The notes beneath the pieces were generated by a model that was not told the origin of the DNA, did not search any database, and saw only the letters and a program-made list of their open reading frames with translations. This document shows, piece after piece, positions 37,401 through 48,589 of a DNA stretch of 64,000 nucleotides. Origin of the DNA: Lampris incognitus (lineage: Eukaryota; Chordata; Actinopteri; Lampriformes; Lampridae); contig NC_079221.1 in NCBI RefSeq assembly GCF_029633865.1, positions 1,483,215-1,547,214 on the forward strand, read 5' to 3'. Every line of letters starts with the position of its first letter. Position 1 is the first letter of the stretch. The position numbers and the translations under genes were made by a program.

Positions 37401-40400
37401 TACCATATCTGATCTACTGTGTGGAGGTATGGGTAAGACCTACAAAACTAGCCTAAAACCATTATATATACTACAAAAAAGAGTCATATGGATCGTTAAT
37501 GTAGGATATCGTGAACACACCAACAAGGTATTTTTAAAGTCAAGTGCCTTGAAGTTCAGGGATTTAGTAGAATTTAACTCAGCACAAATAATGTTCAAAG
37601 CAAGAAGCAATCTACTACTGAGTAATATACAAAATATTCTCAGACAGAGAAGGGGAATATAATCTGAGAGGGAAATTAAACTTCAAGAAATTATGTGTTG
37701 GTACAACTGTGAAGAGCATGGGTATTTCAATCTGTGGGGAACAGTCTGAACATGGAACTCAAACACAGTACAAACATTACACAGTTCCAGAAGAAGTACA
37801 AAGGACTGATTATCGAGACATATAGTGACGATGAAGAGTTGTGTTAACTGTGTAAGTTTAATTTATCTCTAAACATTTCTTATTAAAAATTTTCAATTTT
37901 CTTTCTGACACCTAGTGGATATTTGGGTTGCACATAGCACCGAGATCTGTTTATTCTTGCTACATGACATTAGGATGTGTTTTTCTTCTTTTTTCTCTTT
38001 CTCTCGAGTGTTTTTGACGTTTTTTTCTTTCTCTTATTGTTCACAGTAGGTGAGTTTGTATTGTGCAGCACAACTTGCATTGAACATGAACTACACAGTA
38101 CAGTGGGAATTGAGTTTGAAATGTATAGTAGCTGAATTAACTAAGAGTAGGTGAGAAAGGGTAGGAAAAAATAAGTGTACTTCCTCCTACTCCTTTTCCA
38201 ACATCTAACAAATAATCTGATGCAGAGATTTGTTCGCTGAGTTTGATGTGCGGATTTGTTGTTCACTTCAGATTATTGGGTATGGCTTATCTGTATGTTA
38301 TATCCCGCTTATTTACATATTTGAAATAAATCATCATTCATTATCAGTGACTTCAAAATTAAGTGTCATTTAAAAATGGTTGATTCTTTATCTATCATAG
38401 CCAAAATTATCAATAAATAGAAGGATGATAACTGAGTACCTTTAACTGGGTAAGATCAAGAGAGGTGAGGGCTATGGAAGAATTAATGTCTTCCTCTGTG
38501 TGTTGATCCAGCTGTTTCTCTGACTCTGTTATGGTCAGCTCATCAGAGATACTGAGGAAAAAGTGGAGTCAATTAAAGCAAAGTGCAGTAAAGCTGGAGG
38601 CCAAGCTTTATTTTACATATTAGCAGTAAACATGTTCAGAAGGCTGTGATGGCCTGGTGGCCTGTCCAGGGTGTCTCCCCGCCTGCCGCCCAATGACTGC
38701 TGGGATAGGCTCCAGCATCCCCACGTCCCTGAGAGCAGGATAAGTGGTTTGGATAATGGATGGATGGATGGTCAGAAGGATACCTCTTTGATGTGTTGTC
38801 TGTGGAAGATGCATTGAGTGTTTGACCTGGTTGGGCCAGAAACAAAATGAACCATGTAAATGGCAGTAAATCCTTACAAGCCTAACCGTGAAAGTTATTG
38901 GGATCATACAGCTAGCTTTACCTGTTAGACTGTCCAACTCTTTCTGCTTCATTATTATCTGATCTTCACAAGTCTTGATGCGATGTTCAATCTCCTGTTT
39001 TTCAGTCTGAATTGCGAGGTGCTTTTTAGCGAGGGGATGTTTACAATAATACTCTTCATGCTGCTGGAACACTTTCCTGGCACTTGCAATCCTCTCCTCA
39101 TACGCCTTCCTTTTTCATTAAAAATGAAAAAAGTTAGCTTCTTTCACCAGCACTGAGTGAAATGTTTATGTCTAGTGTCAAAATTGAACATTGCAGTTAA
39201 TAATATCCGTACGTGTCTTGGTTGTAGTTCTCTTGCCTCCTGTCTAGCTCTGCCTTCAAAGTCTTCTCGTACTGTTGAAGAAGGGTGCTCGTCACCCTCA
39301 TGCTACAGGGCCAGCAATTAATATTGAGAGATTAGCAGCACATTATGGTACATGTTTTTAAATGTAGATGTGTCATGGTTCAACAATAAGGATTGCCCGA
39401 ATGCCCGAGGCAAGTAAAATGCCACGTCAGGCTAGTAAATCTAGCAACTCACTTGCTCAATCAGGCAAGTAGTAAAAAAAAGAAAAAAAAGTATATATAT
39501 ACACTACCGTTCAAAAGTTTGGGATCACCCAAACAATTTCGTGTTTTCCATGAAAAGTCATACTTATTCACCACCATATGTTGTGAAATGAATAGAAAAT
39601 AGAGTCAAGACATTGACAAGGTTAGAAATAATGATTTGTATTTGAAATAAGATTTTTTTTACATCAAACTTTGCTTTCGTCAAAGAATCCTCCATTTGCA
39701 GCAATTACAGCATTGCAGACCTTTGGCATTCTAGCTGTTAATTTGTTGAGGTAATCTGGAGAAATTGCACCCCACGCTTCCAGAAGCAGCTCCCACAAGT
39801 TGGATTGGTTGGATGGGCACTTCTTTGAGCAGATTGAGTTTCTGGAGCATCACATTTGTGGGGTCAATTAAACGCTCAAAATGGCCAGAAAAAGAGAACT
39901 TTCATCTGAAACTCGACAGTCTATTCTTGTTCTTAGAAATGAAGGCTATTCCATGCGAGAAATTGCTAAGAAATTGAAGATTTCCTACACCGGTGTGTAC
40001 TACTCCCTTCAGAGGACAGCACAAACAGGCTCTAACAGGTACTATTTAATGAAGATGCCAGTTGGGGACCTGTGAGGCGTCTGTTTCTCAAACTAGAGAC
40101 TCTAATGTACTTATCTTCTTGCTCAGTTGTGCAACGCGGCCTCCCACTTCTTTTTCTACTCTGGTTAGAGCCCGTTTGTGCTGTCCTCTGAAGGGAGTAG
40201 TACACACCGGTGTAGGAAATCTTCAATTTCTTAGCAATTTCTCGCATGGAATAGCCTTCATTTCTAAGAACAAGAATAGACTGTCGAGTTTCAGATGAAA
40301 GTTCTCTTTTTCTGGCCATTTTGAGCGTTTAATTGACCCCACAAATGTGATGCTCCAGAAACTCAATCTGCTCAAAGAAATGCCCATCCAACCAATCCAA

Positions 40401-40695
40401 CTTGTGGGAGCTGCTTCTGGAAGCGTGGGGTGCAATTTCTCCAGATTACCTCAACAAATTAACAGCTAGAATGCCAAAGGTCTGCAATGCTGTAATTGCT
40501 GCAAATGGAGGATTCTTTGACGAAAGCAAAGTTTGATGTAAAAAAAATCTTATTTCAAATACAAATCATTATTTCTAACCTTGTCAATGTCTTGACTCTA
40601 TTTTCTATTCATTTCACAACATATGGTGGTGAATAAGTGTGACTTTTCATGGAAAACACAAAATTGTTTGGGTGATCCCAAACTTTTGAACGGTA

Positions 40696-40733
<38 letters not shown>

Positions 40734-41624
40734 AAAATAAAAAACAGTAAAAAATGCCGCAATCACTTTTTTTCCAACCATCGTCGTATCATAAATTATG
40801 TTCTCATTCTCTGGCACACAGTATAGCCCCCTCCCCTTGCACATACCAGAGAATATTGGCACGTGCTGTTGGCCAATCAAGAATTGACGAGGCTAGTAAT
40901 GTGATGCTTGGCTGTCAGACTTGTCACTCATGAGAAAATGGCAGCAGATAAAGGCAAAATTTACAAACTGAAGCACAAGAGAGTATTTCAATAATCCTGG
41001 AAACAGGAGTTTAGCTAGTTTGTATTAGAGGATGTGGGTGAAACTCCAACTATGTATTGCACAGTATGCTGCAAGTTTGAGAGCAAGGTGGATAAAACGG
41101 TTGTTTTTCAGCAGCATCTGGCCTGCATGGCAGCTAAGAGGGCTGCCGACAAGCCCTCCTCCGGGGCCTTGCCGGTGCTTGTACGAAACATGAACGCTGA
41201 GGCAAGTCAGGTAATTGCTAAACTGATCACCACAGCGTATCATGTTTTCAAAAACATGCAGCCATTCGCTTCATACTGCGGTGTGACTGCTCTTCAACAG
41301 AAGAACGGGACTGACCTGGGCACGCTGCACCACACAGACATGGCCTGTCCAAGGCAAGTATCTACCTACTGTTACACTATTGGTCATTCTGTCAGTCAAA
41401 CCTTGCACTCGCAGTCACTTTCTATGGGTTTAGCGTTTGTGTTTTCCAGAAAAATATTTGTTAAGGATCAAACTGATTATTTTATGACTGGTGTTATGAA
41501 TAACTTATCATTCGACCACATCACAACCACAAAAAGGTAATGGGCAATTAACACCATATATACATGGTACTCACATAAATTATTAAAACACAGAAAAAGT
41601 TGATTTGTGAGTGTAAGTTTTACA

Positions 41625-41657
<33 letters not shown>

Positions 41658-43190
41658 GGGGGGGACTTAGGTCTGGTCAACTTCTGTACTACTGTATAAA
41701 TGTATGACTTGTGATTTAAAAACAAAGGTGGCTGAATGAATTTTGATTAAATGTTGGGAGCGACGGACCAGGAATTCTATTAGGATTCATGAAAGCAATC
41801 CATTTGTCTCTCTTAAGGTTTGCCATGGTCATATTTGTAGACCTTTGGGAACCATTCTTCGAGGACCTAAAAGCTGCCAAGTTCCTTTGTGTCCTGGCAG
41901 ACTCCGCCACTAATGTGAGCATCTGTGACCTTGGAGGAGTTTATGTCAGGATCCTGAAAGATGGGGAGCCAAAGAATGTGTTCTTGGCAGTAGAAAAACT
42001 CCACCCTGCCACTGCTGTCAGACACTGTGCAGCTGTTGATGCTGGTAAGTTAAGTTTTAAACTCACTTGAAGAAACATATGTTGATGAAATTTTGTTATG
42101 TCTCATAAACAGATGTTTGGTGGTAGTTAAAAAAATGTACATAATTAATTTGTCACTCTGTAAACAGTATTTCAGAAAGTTGGCCTTCCAGAGTGGAAGC
42201 AGAAGTTAGTCAGCGTTGGATCCAATGGACCCTCAGTGATGGTCGGGAGGTGTGTGTGTGTGTGTGTGTGTGTGTGGGGGGGGGGCTTTACTCTGCTCCA
42301 GGAAGAAGTCCCCCACCTCATTAACATCCAGTGCTTTGCCCGTGGACTAGAACTGGCAGCCAAGGATGCCATAAATAGGGATGACAGAATGAAGAAAGTA
42401 AGTGTTACTGCATGAATTAATTTGAAATTAATGTATGTTTAACTCCGTAATGTTTTATTGCCTATATTAATTTATCCTTCTCTTCATACAGGTGACTGAG
42501 CTCCTCAAAGGAGTCTACAAACAGTACCACTATTCGCCCAAAGCCTGGAGAGAGCTCAAAGCGCTAAGTGGGGTCCTCCAGCATAAGTTCTGGAAGCTGA
42601 CCAATCTGGGGGGAACAAGGTGGCTCCCACATATGGAAAGAGCTCTTCAGACCCTCATGAAGGACTATGCTGTGGTGTTGGCACATATGAAGAACACCAC
42701 TGAAACCAGGCAACTCACTGTTGTGGCAAAGAGTCACCTATTTTTCAATGTGCATTTGCATTACTGGGTTGTATTCTCATTAGTGAACAACTGTGATGTG
42801 TGTGTGCTTTTTCCAGATCTGCCAATGCAGACATGATTGGGAGAGCCAAGCAGTGTGTCTAGATCTTGAAGGACTACAGCCACCTCCTGTTTATGGTCCT
42901 GGTACAAGATATTCTAAAAGTTTTGAGCTGGCAATTTTTTTCGTGTTTTTTTTTCTCTCTGTATTGTTTTGAGTGGTTAGTATAGTGTAGTGACATTGTT
43001 ATTCTTTGCAGTCTAAGTCTAAAGCTTCCAAAGGACAATGTTACACTCCCCAAGGCACTGCTCATGCTCACAAGCATGCACTCAGCAGCTGGAGAGAATC
43101 TTGAAGGCTTTCTTCAGGACTCCGCAGTCCTGAATGGGCAAGTGAAAAAAACATTTACGTTGAACCTTGTGTGGGTGGGTGTGTGTATAT

Positions 43191-43246
<56 letters not shown>

Positions 43247-46118
43247 TATACACTCACTGGCCACTTTATTAGGTACACCTTGCTAGTACCGGGTTGGACC
43301 CCCTTTTGCCTTCAGAACTGCCTTAATCCTTCGTGGCATAGATTCAACAAGGTACTGGAAACATTCCTCAGAGTTTGGTCCATATTGACATGATAGCATC
43401 GCGCAGTTGCTGCAGATTTGTCGGCTGCACATCCATGATGCGAATCTCCCGGTCCACCACATCCCAAAGGTGCTCTATTGGATTGAGATCTGGTGACTGT
43501 AGAGGCCATTTGAGTACAGTGAACTCATTGTCATGTTCAAGAAACCAGTCTGAGATGATTCGACCTTTATGACATGGCGCGTTATCCTGCTGGAAGTAGC
43601 CATCAGAAGATGGGAACACTGTGGTCATAAAGGGATGGACACGGTCAGCAACAATACTCAGGTAGGCTGTGGCGTTGACACGATGCTCAATTGGTACTAA
43701 GGGGCCCAAAGTGTGCCAAGAAAATATCCCCCACACCATTACACTACCCCCACCAGCCTGAACCGTTGATACAAGGCAGGATGGATCCATGCTTTCATGT
43801 TGTTGACGCCAAATTCTGACCCTACCATCCGAATGTCGCAGCAGAAATCGAGACTCATCAGACCAGGCAACGTTTTTCCAATCTTCTATTGTCCAAGTTT
43901 GGTGAGCCTGTGCGAATTGTAGCCTCAGTTTCCTGTTCTTAGCTGACAGGAGTGGCACCCGGCGTGGTCTTTTGCTGCTGTAGCCCATCTGCCTCAAGGT
44001 TCGACGTGTTGTGTGTTCAGAGATGCTCTTCTGAATACCTCGGTTGTAATGAGTGGTTATTTGAGTTACTGTTGCCTTTCTATCAGCTTGAACCAGTCTG
44101 GCCATTCTCCTCTGACCTCTGGCATCAACAAGGCATTTTCGCCCACAGAACTGCCGCTCACTGGATATTTTCTCTTTTTCGGACCATTCTCTGTAAACCC
44201 TAGAGATGGTTGTGGGTGAAAATCCCAGTAGATCAGCAGTTTCTGAAATACTCAGACCAGCCCGTCTGGCACCAACAACCATGCCACGTTCAAAGTCACT
44301 TAAATCACCTTTCTTCCCCATTCTGATGCTCGGTTTGAACTGCAGCAGATCGTCTTAACCATGTCTACATGCCTAAATGCATTGAGTTGCTGTCATGTGA
44401 TTGGCTGATAAGAAATTTGCGTTAACGAGCAGTTGGACAGGTGTGCCTAATAAAGTGGCCGGTGAGTGTATATACAGTGCATCCGGAAAGTATTCAGACC
44501 CCTTCACTTCCTCCACATTTTGTTATGTTACAGCCTTATTCCAAAATGGATTAAATCCCTTTTTTTTCTCTCATCAATCTACACACAATACCCCATAATG
44601 ACAAAGTGAAAAAGGTTTTGTAGAAATTTTTGCAAATTTATTAAAAATAAAGAACTGGAAATATTGCATGTACATAAGTATTCACACCCTTTACTCTGTT
44701 CTTGGTTGAGGCACCCTTGGCAGTGATTACAGCCTCAAGTCTTCTTGGGTATGAAGCTACAAGCTTGGCACACCTATATTTGGGGTATTTCTTCCATTCT
44801 TCTCTGCAGATCCTCTTGAGCTCTGTAAGGTTAGATGGGGAGCGTTGCTGCACAGCTATTTTCAGGTCTTTCCAGAGATGTTCAATGGGGTTCAAGTCTG
44901 GGCTCTGGCTGGGCCACTCAAGGACATTCACAGACTTGTCCCGAAGTCACTCCTTCATTGTCTTGGCTGTGTGCTTAGGGTCGATGTTGTGTTGAAAGGT
45001 AAACCTTCGCCCCAGTCTGAGGTCCTGAGCGCTCTGGAGCAGGTTTCATCAAGGATCTCTCTCTGTACTTTGCTCCATTCATCTTTCCCTCGATCCTGAC
45101 TAGTCTCCCAGTTCCTGCCGCTGAAAAACACCCCCACAGCATGATGCTGCCACCACCATGCTTCACTGTAGGGATGGTATTAGCAAGGTGATGAGAGGTG
45201 CCTGGTTTCCTCCAGACGTGACGTTTGGCAATCAGGCCAAAGTGTTCAATCTTGGTTTCATCAGACCAGAGAATCTTGTTTCTCATGGTCTGAGAGTCCT
45301 TTAGGTACTTTCTGGCAAACTCCAAGTGGGCTGTCATGTGCCTTTTACTGAGCAGAGGCTTCCGTCTGGCCACTCTACCATAAAGGCCTGATTGGTGGAG
45401 TGCTGCAGAGATGGCTGTCCTTCTGGAAGGTTCTCCCATCTCCACAGAGGAACGCTGGAGCTCTGTCAGAGTGACCATCAGGTTCTTGGTCACCTCCCTG
45501 ACCAAGGCCCTTCTCCCCCGATTGTTCAGTTTGGCTGGGCGGCTAGCTCTAGGAAGAGTCCTGGTGGATCCAAACTTCTTCCATTTACGAATGATGGAGA
45601 CCAGTGTGCTCTTTGGGACCTTCAAAAATGTGGAAATTTTTTTGTACCCTTCCCCAGATCTGTGCCTCGATACAATCCTGTCTTGGAGGTCCACAGACAA
45701 TTCTTTTGACTTCATGGCTTGGTTTCTGCTCTGACATGCACTGTCAACAGTGGGACCTTATATAGACAGGTGTGTGCCTTTCCAAATCATGTCCAATCAA
45801 TTGAATTTACTACGGGTGGACTCCAATCAAGATGTAGAAACATCTCAAGGATGATCAGTGGAAACAGGATGAACCTGAGCTCAATTTTGAGTGTCATAGC
45901 AAAGGGTGTGAATACTTATGTACATGCAATATTTCAGTTTTTTATTTTTAATACATTTGGAAAAATTTCTACAAAACCTTTTTCACTTTGTCATTATGGG
46001 GTACTGTATGTAGATTGATGAGAAAAAAAGGAATTTAATCCATTTTGGAATAAGGCTGTAACATAACAAAATGTGGGGAAAGTGAAGGGCTGTGAATACT
46101 TTTCGGATGCACTGTATG

Positions 46119-46163
<45 letters not shown>

Positions 46164-47408
46164 TCACCGGCCACTTTATTAGGCACACCTGTCCAACTGC
46201 TCGTTAACGCAAATTTCTTATCAGCCAATCACATGACAGCAACTCAATGCATTTAGGCATGTAGACATGGTCAAGACGATCTGCTGCAGTTCAAACCGAG
46301 CATCAGAGTGGGGAAGAAAGGTGATTTAAGTGACTTTGAACGTGGCATGGTTGTTGGTGCCAGACGGGCTGGTCTGAGTATTTCAGAAACTGCTGATCTA
46401 CTGGGATTTTCACGCACAACCATCTCTAGGGTTTACAGAGAATGGTCCGAAAAAGAGAAAATATCCAGTGAGCGGCAGTTCTGTGGGCGAAAATGCCTTG
46501 TTGATGCCAGAGGTCAGAGGAGAATGGCCAGACTGGTTCAAGCTGATAGAAAGGCAACAGTAACTCAAATAACCACTCATTACAACCGAGGTATTCAGAA
46601 GAGCATCTCTGAACGCACAACACGTCGAACCTTGAGGCAGATGGGCTACAGCGGCAGAAGACCACACCGGGTGCCACTCCTGTCAGCTAAGAACAGGAAA
46701 CTGAGGCTACAATTCGCACAGGCTCACCAAAATTGGACAATAGAAGATTGGAAAAACGTTGCCTGGTCTGATGAGTCTCGATTTCTGCTGCGACATTCGG
46801 ATGGTAGGGTCAGAATTTGGCGTCAACAACATGAAAGCATGGATCCATCCTGCCTTGTATCAACGGTTCAGGCTGGTGGTGGTGGTGTAATGGTGTGGGG
46901 GATATTTTCTTGGCACACTTTGGGCCCCTTAGTACCAATTGAGCATCGTGTCAACGCCACAGCCTACCTGAGTATTGTTGCTGACCATGTCCATCCCTTT
47001 ATGACCACAGTGTTCCCATCTTCTGATGGCTACTTCCAGCAGGATAACGCGCCATGTCATAAAGGTCGAATCATCTCAGACTGGTTTCTTGAACATGACA
47101 ATGAGTTCACTGTACTCAAATGGCCTCCACAGTCACCAGATCTCAATCCAGTAGAGCACCTTTGGGATGTGGTGGACCGGGAGATTCGCATCATGGATGT
47201 GCAGCCGACAAATCTGCAGCAACTGCGTGATGCTATCATGTCAATATGGATCAAACTCTCTGAGGAATGTTTCCAGTGCCTTGTTGAATCTATGCCACGA
47301 AGGATTAAGGCAGTTCTGAAGGCAAAAGGGGGTCCAACCCGGTACTAGCAAGGTGTACCTAATAAAGTGGCCAGTGAGTGTATATACACATATATAACCC
47401 TGTGTGTG

Positions 47409-47446
<38 letters not shown>

Positions 47447-48281
47447 CGCAACTATATGCCACCTTTAACAGTATTTCATGGTTTAGTTTATGTGCCAGCT
47501 GGGTGTCCTTGTATCAGATACATTGCCATACCTTTTAGCATTAGCTTTGATTTTTTCCACAGTTTTCTGTTTTGCATCAATTTCCTCCTCAAGTTTTGTA
47601 ATATTTCCACGGGTGGTTTCAATGTAAGACGTGCTCTCTTTTATCTCAGCTCTGCAGACTGTTGAAAAAAACACAAGTCAGATAACCAGGTTTATAGTTA
47701 TGACTGACAGCAAAGGACCTTTCTAGCATTGGTCAGCATTTTACTGCTGGGTTTTTTCTATACAGTTCTATATTTTTATTTGCATGATAATTTTTAGTGT
47801 TTCCTATAACATTTCAAGTTAAACAGGTCATTGTGCTGTAATATTTCTCTCAATAATTTGCGAATACCGTAAACGGATTTAGGTTACCTTCAATTTGTCG
47901 GTTTAACTCGTTCTTCTTTTGAGAGAGTTTCCGTGTTTGCAGAGCTGTGAGCCATTAAAGAAGAACGCACACGATTATCTGAGCAAGCCGCCCTCCCTGC
48001 TAGGCAACGCTAAGCTAGCATGAACGTAGCCACGCTAAGCTAGCATGAACGTAGCCACGCTAAGCTAGCATGAACGTAGCCATGCTAAGCTAGCATGAAC
48101 GGCTACGTCTGCTTAGCTAGTCGGTGAGCCGGCTGAAGTGAGCGTTATTACAACAACAAAGCAAAATGGCAGCAAGTGGTCACCGTTTAAAAACAAAATC
48201 AGATGAAACAGAACAGCAAAATAACTTACTTAACTCAAAAAGGAGTTTTTCGAAATGAACGAGCGGATGTTGGTGGTCCAT
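31444..48281 (-). CDS. six6os1: SIX6OS1 (C14orf39) homologue, synaptonemal-complex central element
   Basis: Thirteen coding exons, all GT-AG with matching phases: 48281-48230, 47944-47888, 47658-47532, 39302-39213, 39109-38922, 38826-38784, 38551-38440, 35200-35071, 34911-34844, 32500-32286, 32055-31920, 31712-31685, 31586-31444; 1,389 bases, 462 residues. The start [17 protein letters not shown] has a good context (AGAATGG). Residues 18-170 are heptad-like coiled coil ([49 protein letters not shown]). The middle is acidic and low-complexity. The C terminus has DEFPFSFG and [11 protein letters not shown]. The N-terminal pattern, coiled coil and terminal FPFSFG box agree with SIX6OS1 as I remember it (587 residues in human). 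That family stabilises meiotic chromosome synapsis with SYCE1. Some other coiled-coil protein remains possible. Confidence 0.8.
32755..34555 (-). mobile_element. LINE with C-terminal zinc finger, in intron 9 of six6os1
   Basis: Same strand as the gene, between its exons at 34844 and 32500. Pieces in order: [48 protein letters not shown], then [15 protein letters not shown]-type sequence with [11 protein letters not shown] (active site), [50 protein letters not shown], and finally [20 protein letters not shown], a C2H2-like finger. Several frameshifts break it. The clade is not assigned; a relative is at 48590-49255. Confidence 0.82.
35330..38340 (+). mobile_element. CR1/L2-group LINE in intron 7 of six6os1
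   Basis: Antisense to the gene. Visible from left to right: endonuclease box [15 protein letters not shown] (near 35430), [19 protein letters not shown], then RT boxes [64 protein letters not shown] and KTKFMLFG, and the C-terminal [19 protein letters not shown]. Stops and shifts near 36400, 36780 and 37370 break it. The 3' UTR ends GAAATAAATCATCATTCATT at 38340. It is the same family as 28290-30720. Confidence 0.85.
38640..38772 (+). repeat. Dispersed repeat tail beside the exon-6 donor
   Basis: A roughly 130-bp sequence (CTGTGATGGCCTGGTGGCCT ... GGATGGATGG) that recurs at 54236-54345. It is a common short element tail in fish. It ends 11 bases from the donor side of six6os1 exon 6 (38784). 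Confidence 0.75.
39502..40698. mobile_element. Palindromic Tc1-type fold-back element
   Basis: Arms of about 535 bp (39502-40037 and 40164-40698) are near-perfect inverted repeats beginning CACTACCGTTCAAAAGTTTG, with TA at both ends. Each arm carries the inverted repeat, the reversed C-terminal codons of a transposase ([18 protein letters not shown]) and then, in the opposite direction, the N-terminal codons ([20 protein letters not shown]). The loop adds a little more N-terminal sequence on the minus strand. It has no complete transposase. Confidence 0.85.
40937..43140 (+). pseudogene. hAT-type (ZNF862-like) transposase copy with introns
   Basis: Antisense in intron 3 of six6os1. Segments: 41030-41350 ([36 protein letters not shown], a BED-like finger and linker), 41818-42044 ([34 protein letters not shown]), 42168-42397 ([40 protein letters not shown]) and 42492-42720 ([38 protein letters not shown]). 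The segments join through GT-AG borders in frame. Stops and two GT microsatellites (41632-41657, 42249-42274) disrupt it. The family is the DUF4371/ZNF862-like group of hAT relatives. Confidence 0.7.
43251..44468 (-). mobile_element. Tc1-type transposon A
   Basis: 1,218 bp with TA on both sides and inverted ends (CACTCACTGGCCACTTTATT and its match). Transposase on the minus strand from ATG at 44321: paired helix-turn-helix ([33 protein letters not shown]), then DDE residues in [20 protein letters not shown] and [14 protein letters not shown] 2-base deletion near 43370 shifts the frame after MSIWTKL, about 30 residues before the normal end. It is an inverted copy of element C. Confidence 0.92.
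44475..46114 (-). mobile_element. Tc1-type transposon B, a different family
   Basis: 1,640 bp flanked by TA, with inverted ends CAGTGCATCCGGAAAGTATT. Transposase starts at 45715 ([20 protein letters not shown]) and includes [30 protein letters not shown] and [15 protein letters not shown]. Frameshifts near 45000-45060 destroy the QQDN region, and the rest reappears at 44931-44641 ([36 protein letters not shown]). It is inactive. It sits between inverted copies A and C. Confidence 0.9.
46161..47380 (+). mobile_element. Tc1-type transposon C
   Basis: 1,220 bp with TA on both sides, the same family as A but in the opposite orientation. Its transposase frame (46308-47348) is uninterrupted. Both ends carry inverted repeats. 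(CA)n and (GT)n microsatellites abut it outside. Confidence 0.93.
46308..47348 (+). pseudogene. Tc1 transposase of copy C, uninterrupted but lacking ATG
   Basis: 346 codons with no stop, the usual length for Tc1 transposases. Order: helix-turn-helix domain ([20 protein letters not shown]), second DNA-binding helix set ([20 protein letters not shown]), DDE catalytic core ([36 protein letters not shown]) and C terminus [16 protein letters not shown]. The family initiator, ATG in copy A, is GTG here at 46308. The next in-frame ATG (46347) would remove 13 residues. It is therefore probably silent, though the catalytic residues survive. Confidence 0.85.
48009..48108. repeat. Four 25-bp tandem repeats in six6os1 intron 1
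   Basis: Units start GCTAAGCTAGCATGAACGTA at 48009, 48034, 48059 and 48084. The intron also holds no other recognised element. Confidence 0.85.
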
Positions 48282-48430
48282 TCTAGCGTGACGGTTGGTA
48301 GGCGACAAAACTGCGCCAACCGCCCCGGAAGCAAGCCGGTCGCTCTGCCGTAAACCGGCTGGCCGACCGGCGTCACCAGGGCCGCAGCGAATACACTCCC
48401 CTCTCTCTCCAACAGATGGCGATAGAGGGT
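48282..48430 (-). promoter_or_regulatory. Presumed six6os1 promoter and 5' UTR
   Basis: This GC-rich stretch just upstream of the start codon has no TATA box. It contains a CCGGAAG motif (ETS-type) near 48326 on the plus strand. No array or transposon lies here. Position inferred only from the start codon. Confidence 0.4.
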
Positions 48431-48589
48431 GCATAAACTTTACATTAAAATCATTTCATTTACATTTATTTTAAACTGTAACTATTTTGCAGCTTATCAA
48501 AAAAAATACAAAAAACAACAGGAACATAGTCTCTTCCCTTATTTAACGATTTCTCTCTGTTCATTATTTACGCTTAAGGTTGTCCGTCA

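Noticed and set aside
47941-47952. ATG at 47952 as the six6os1 start
   Set aside because: Its frame stops after 21 codons. The coiled-coil frame enters through an acceptor at 47945 from the exon starting at 48281.
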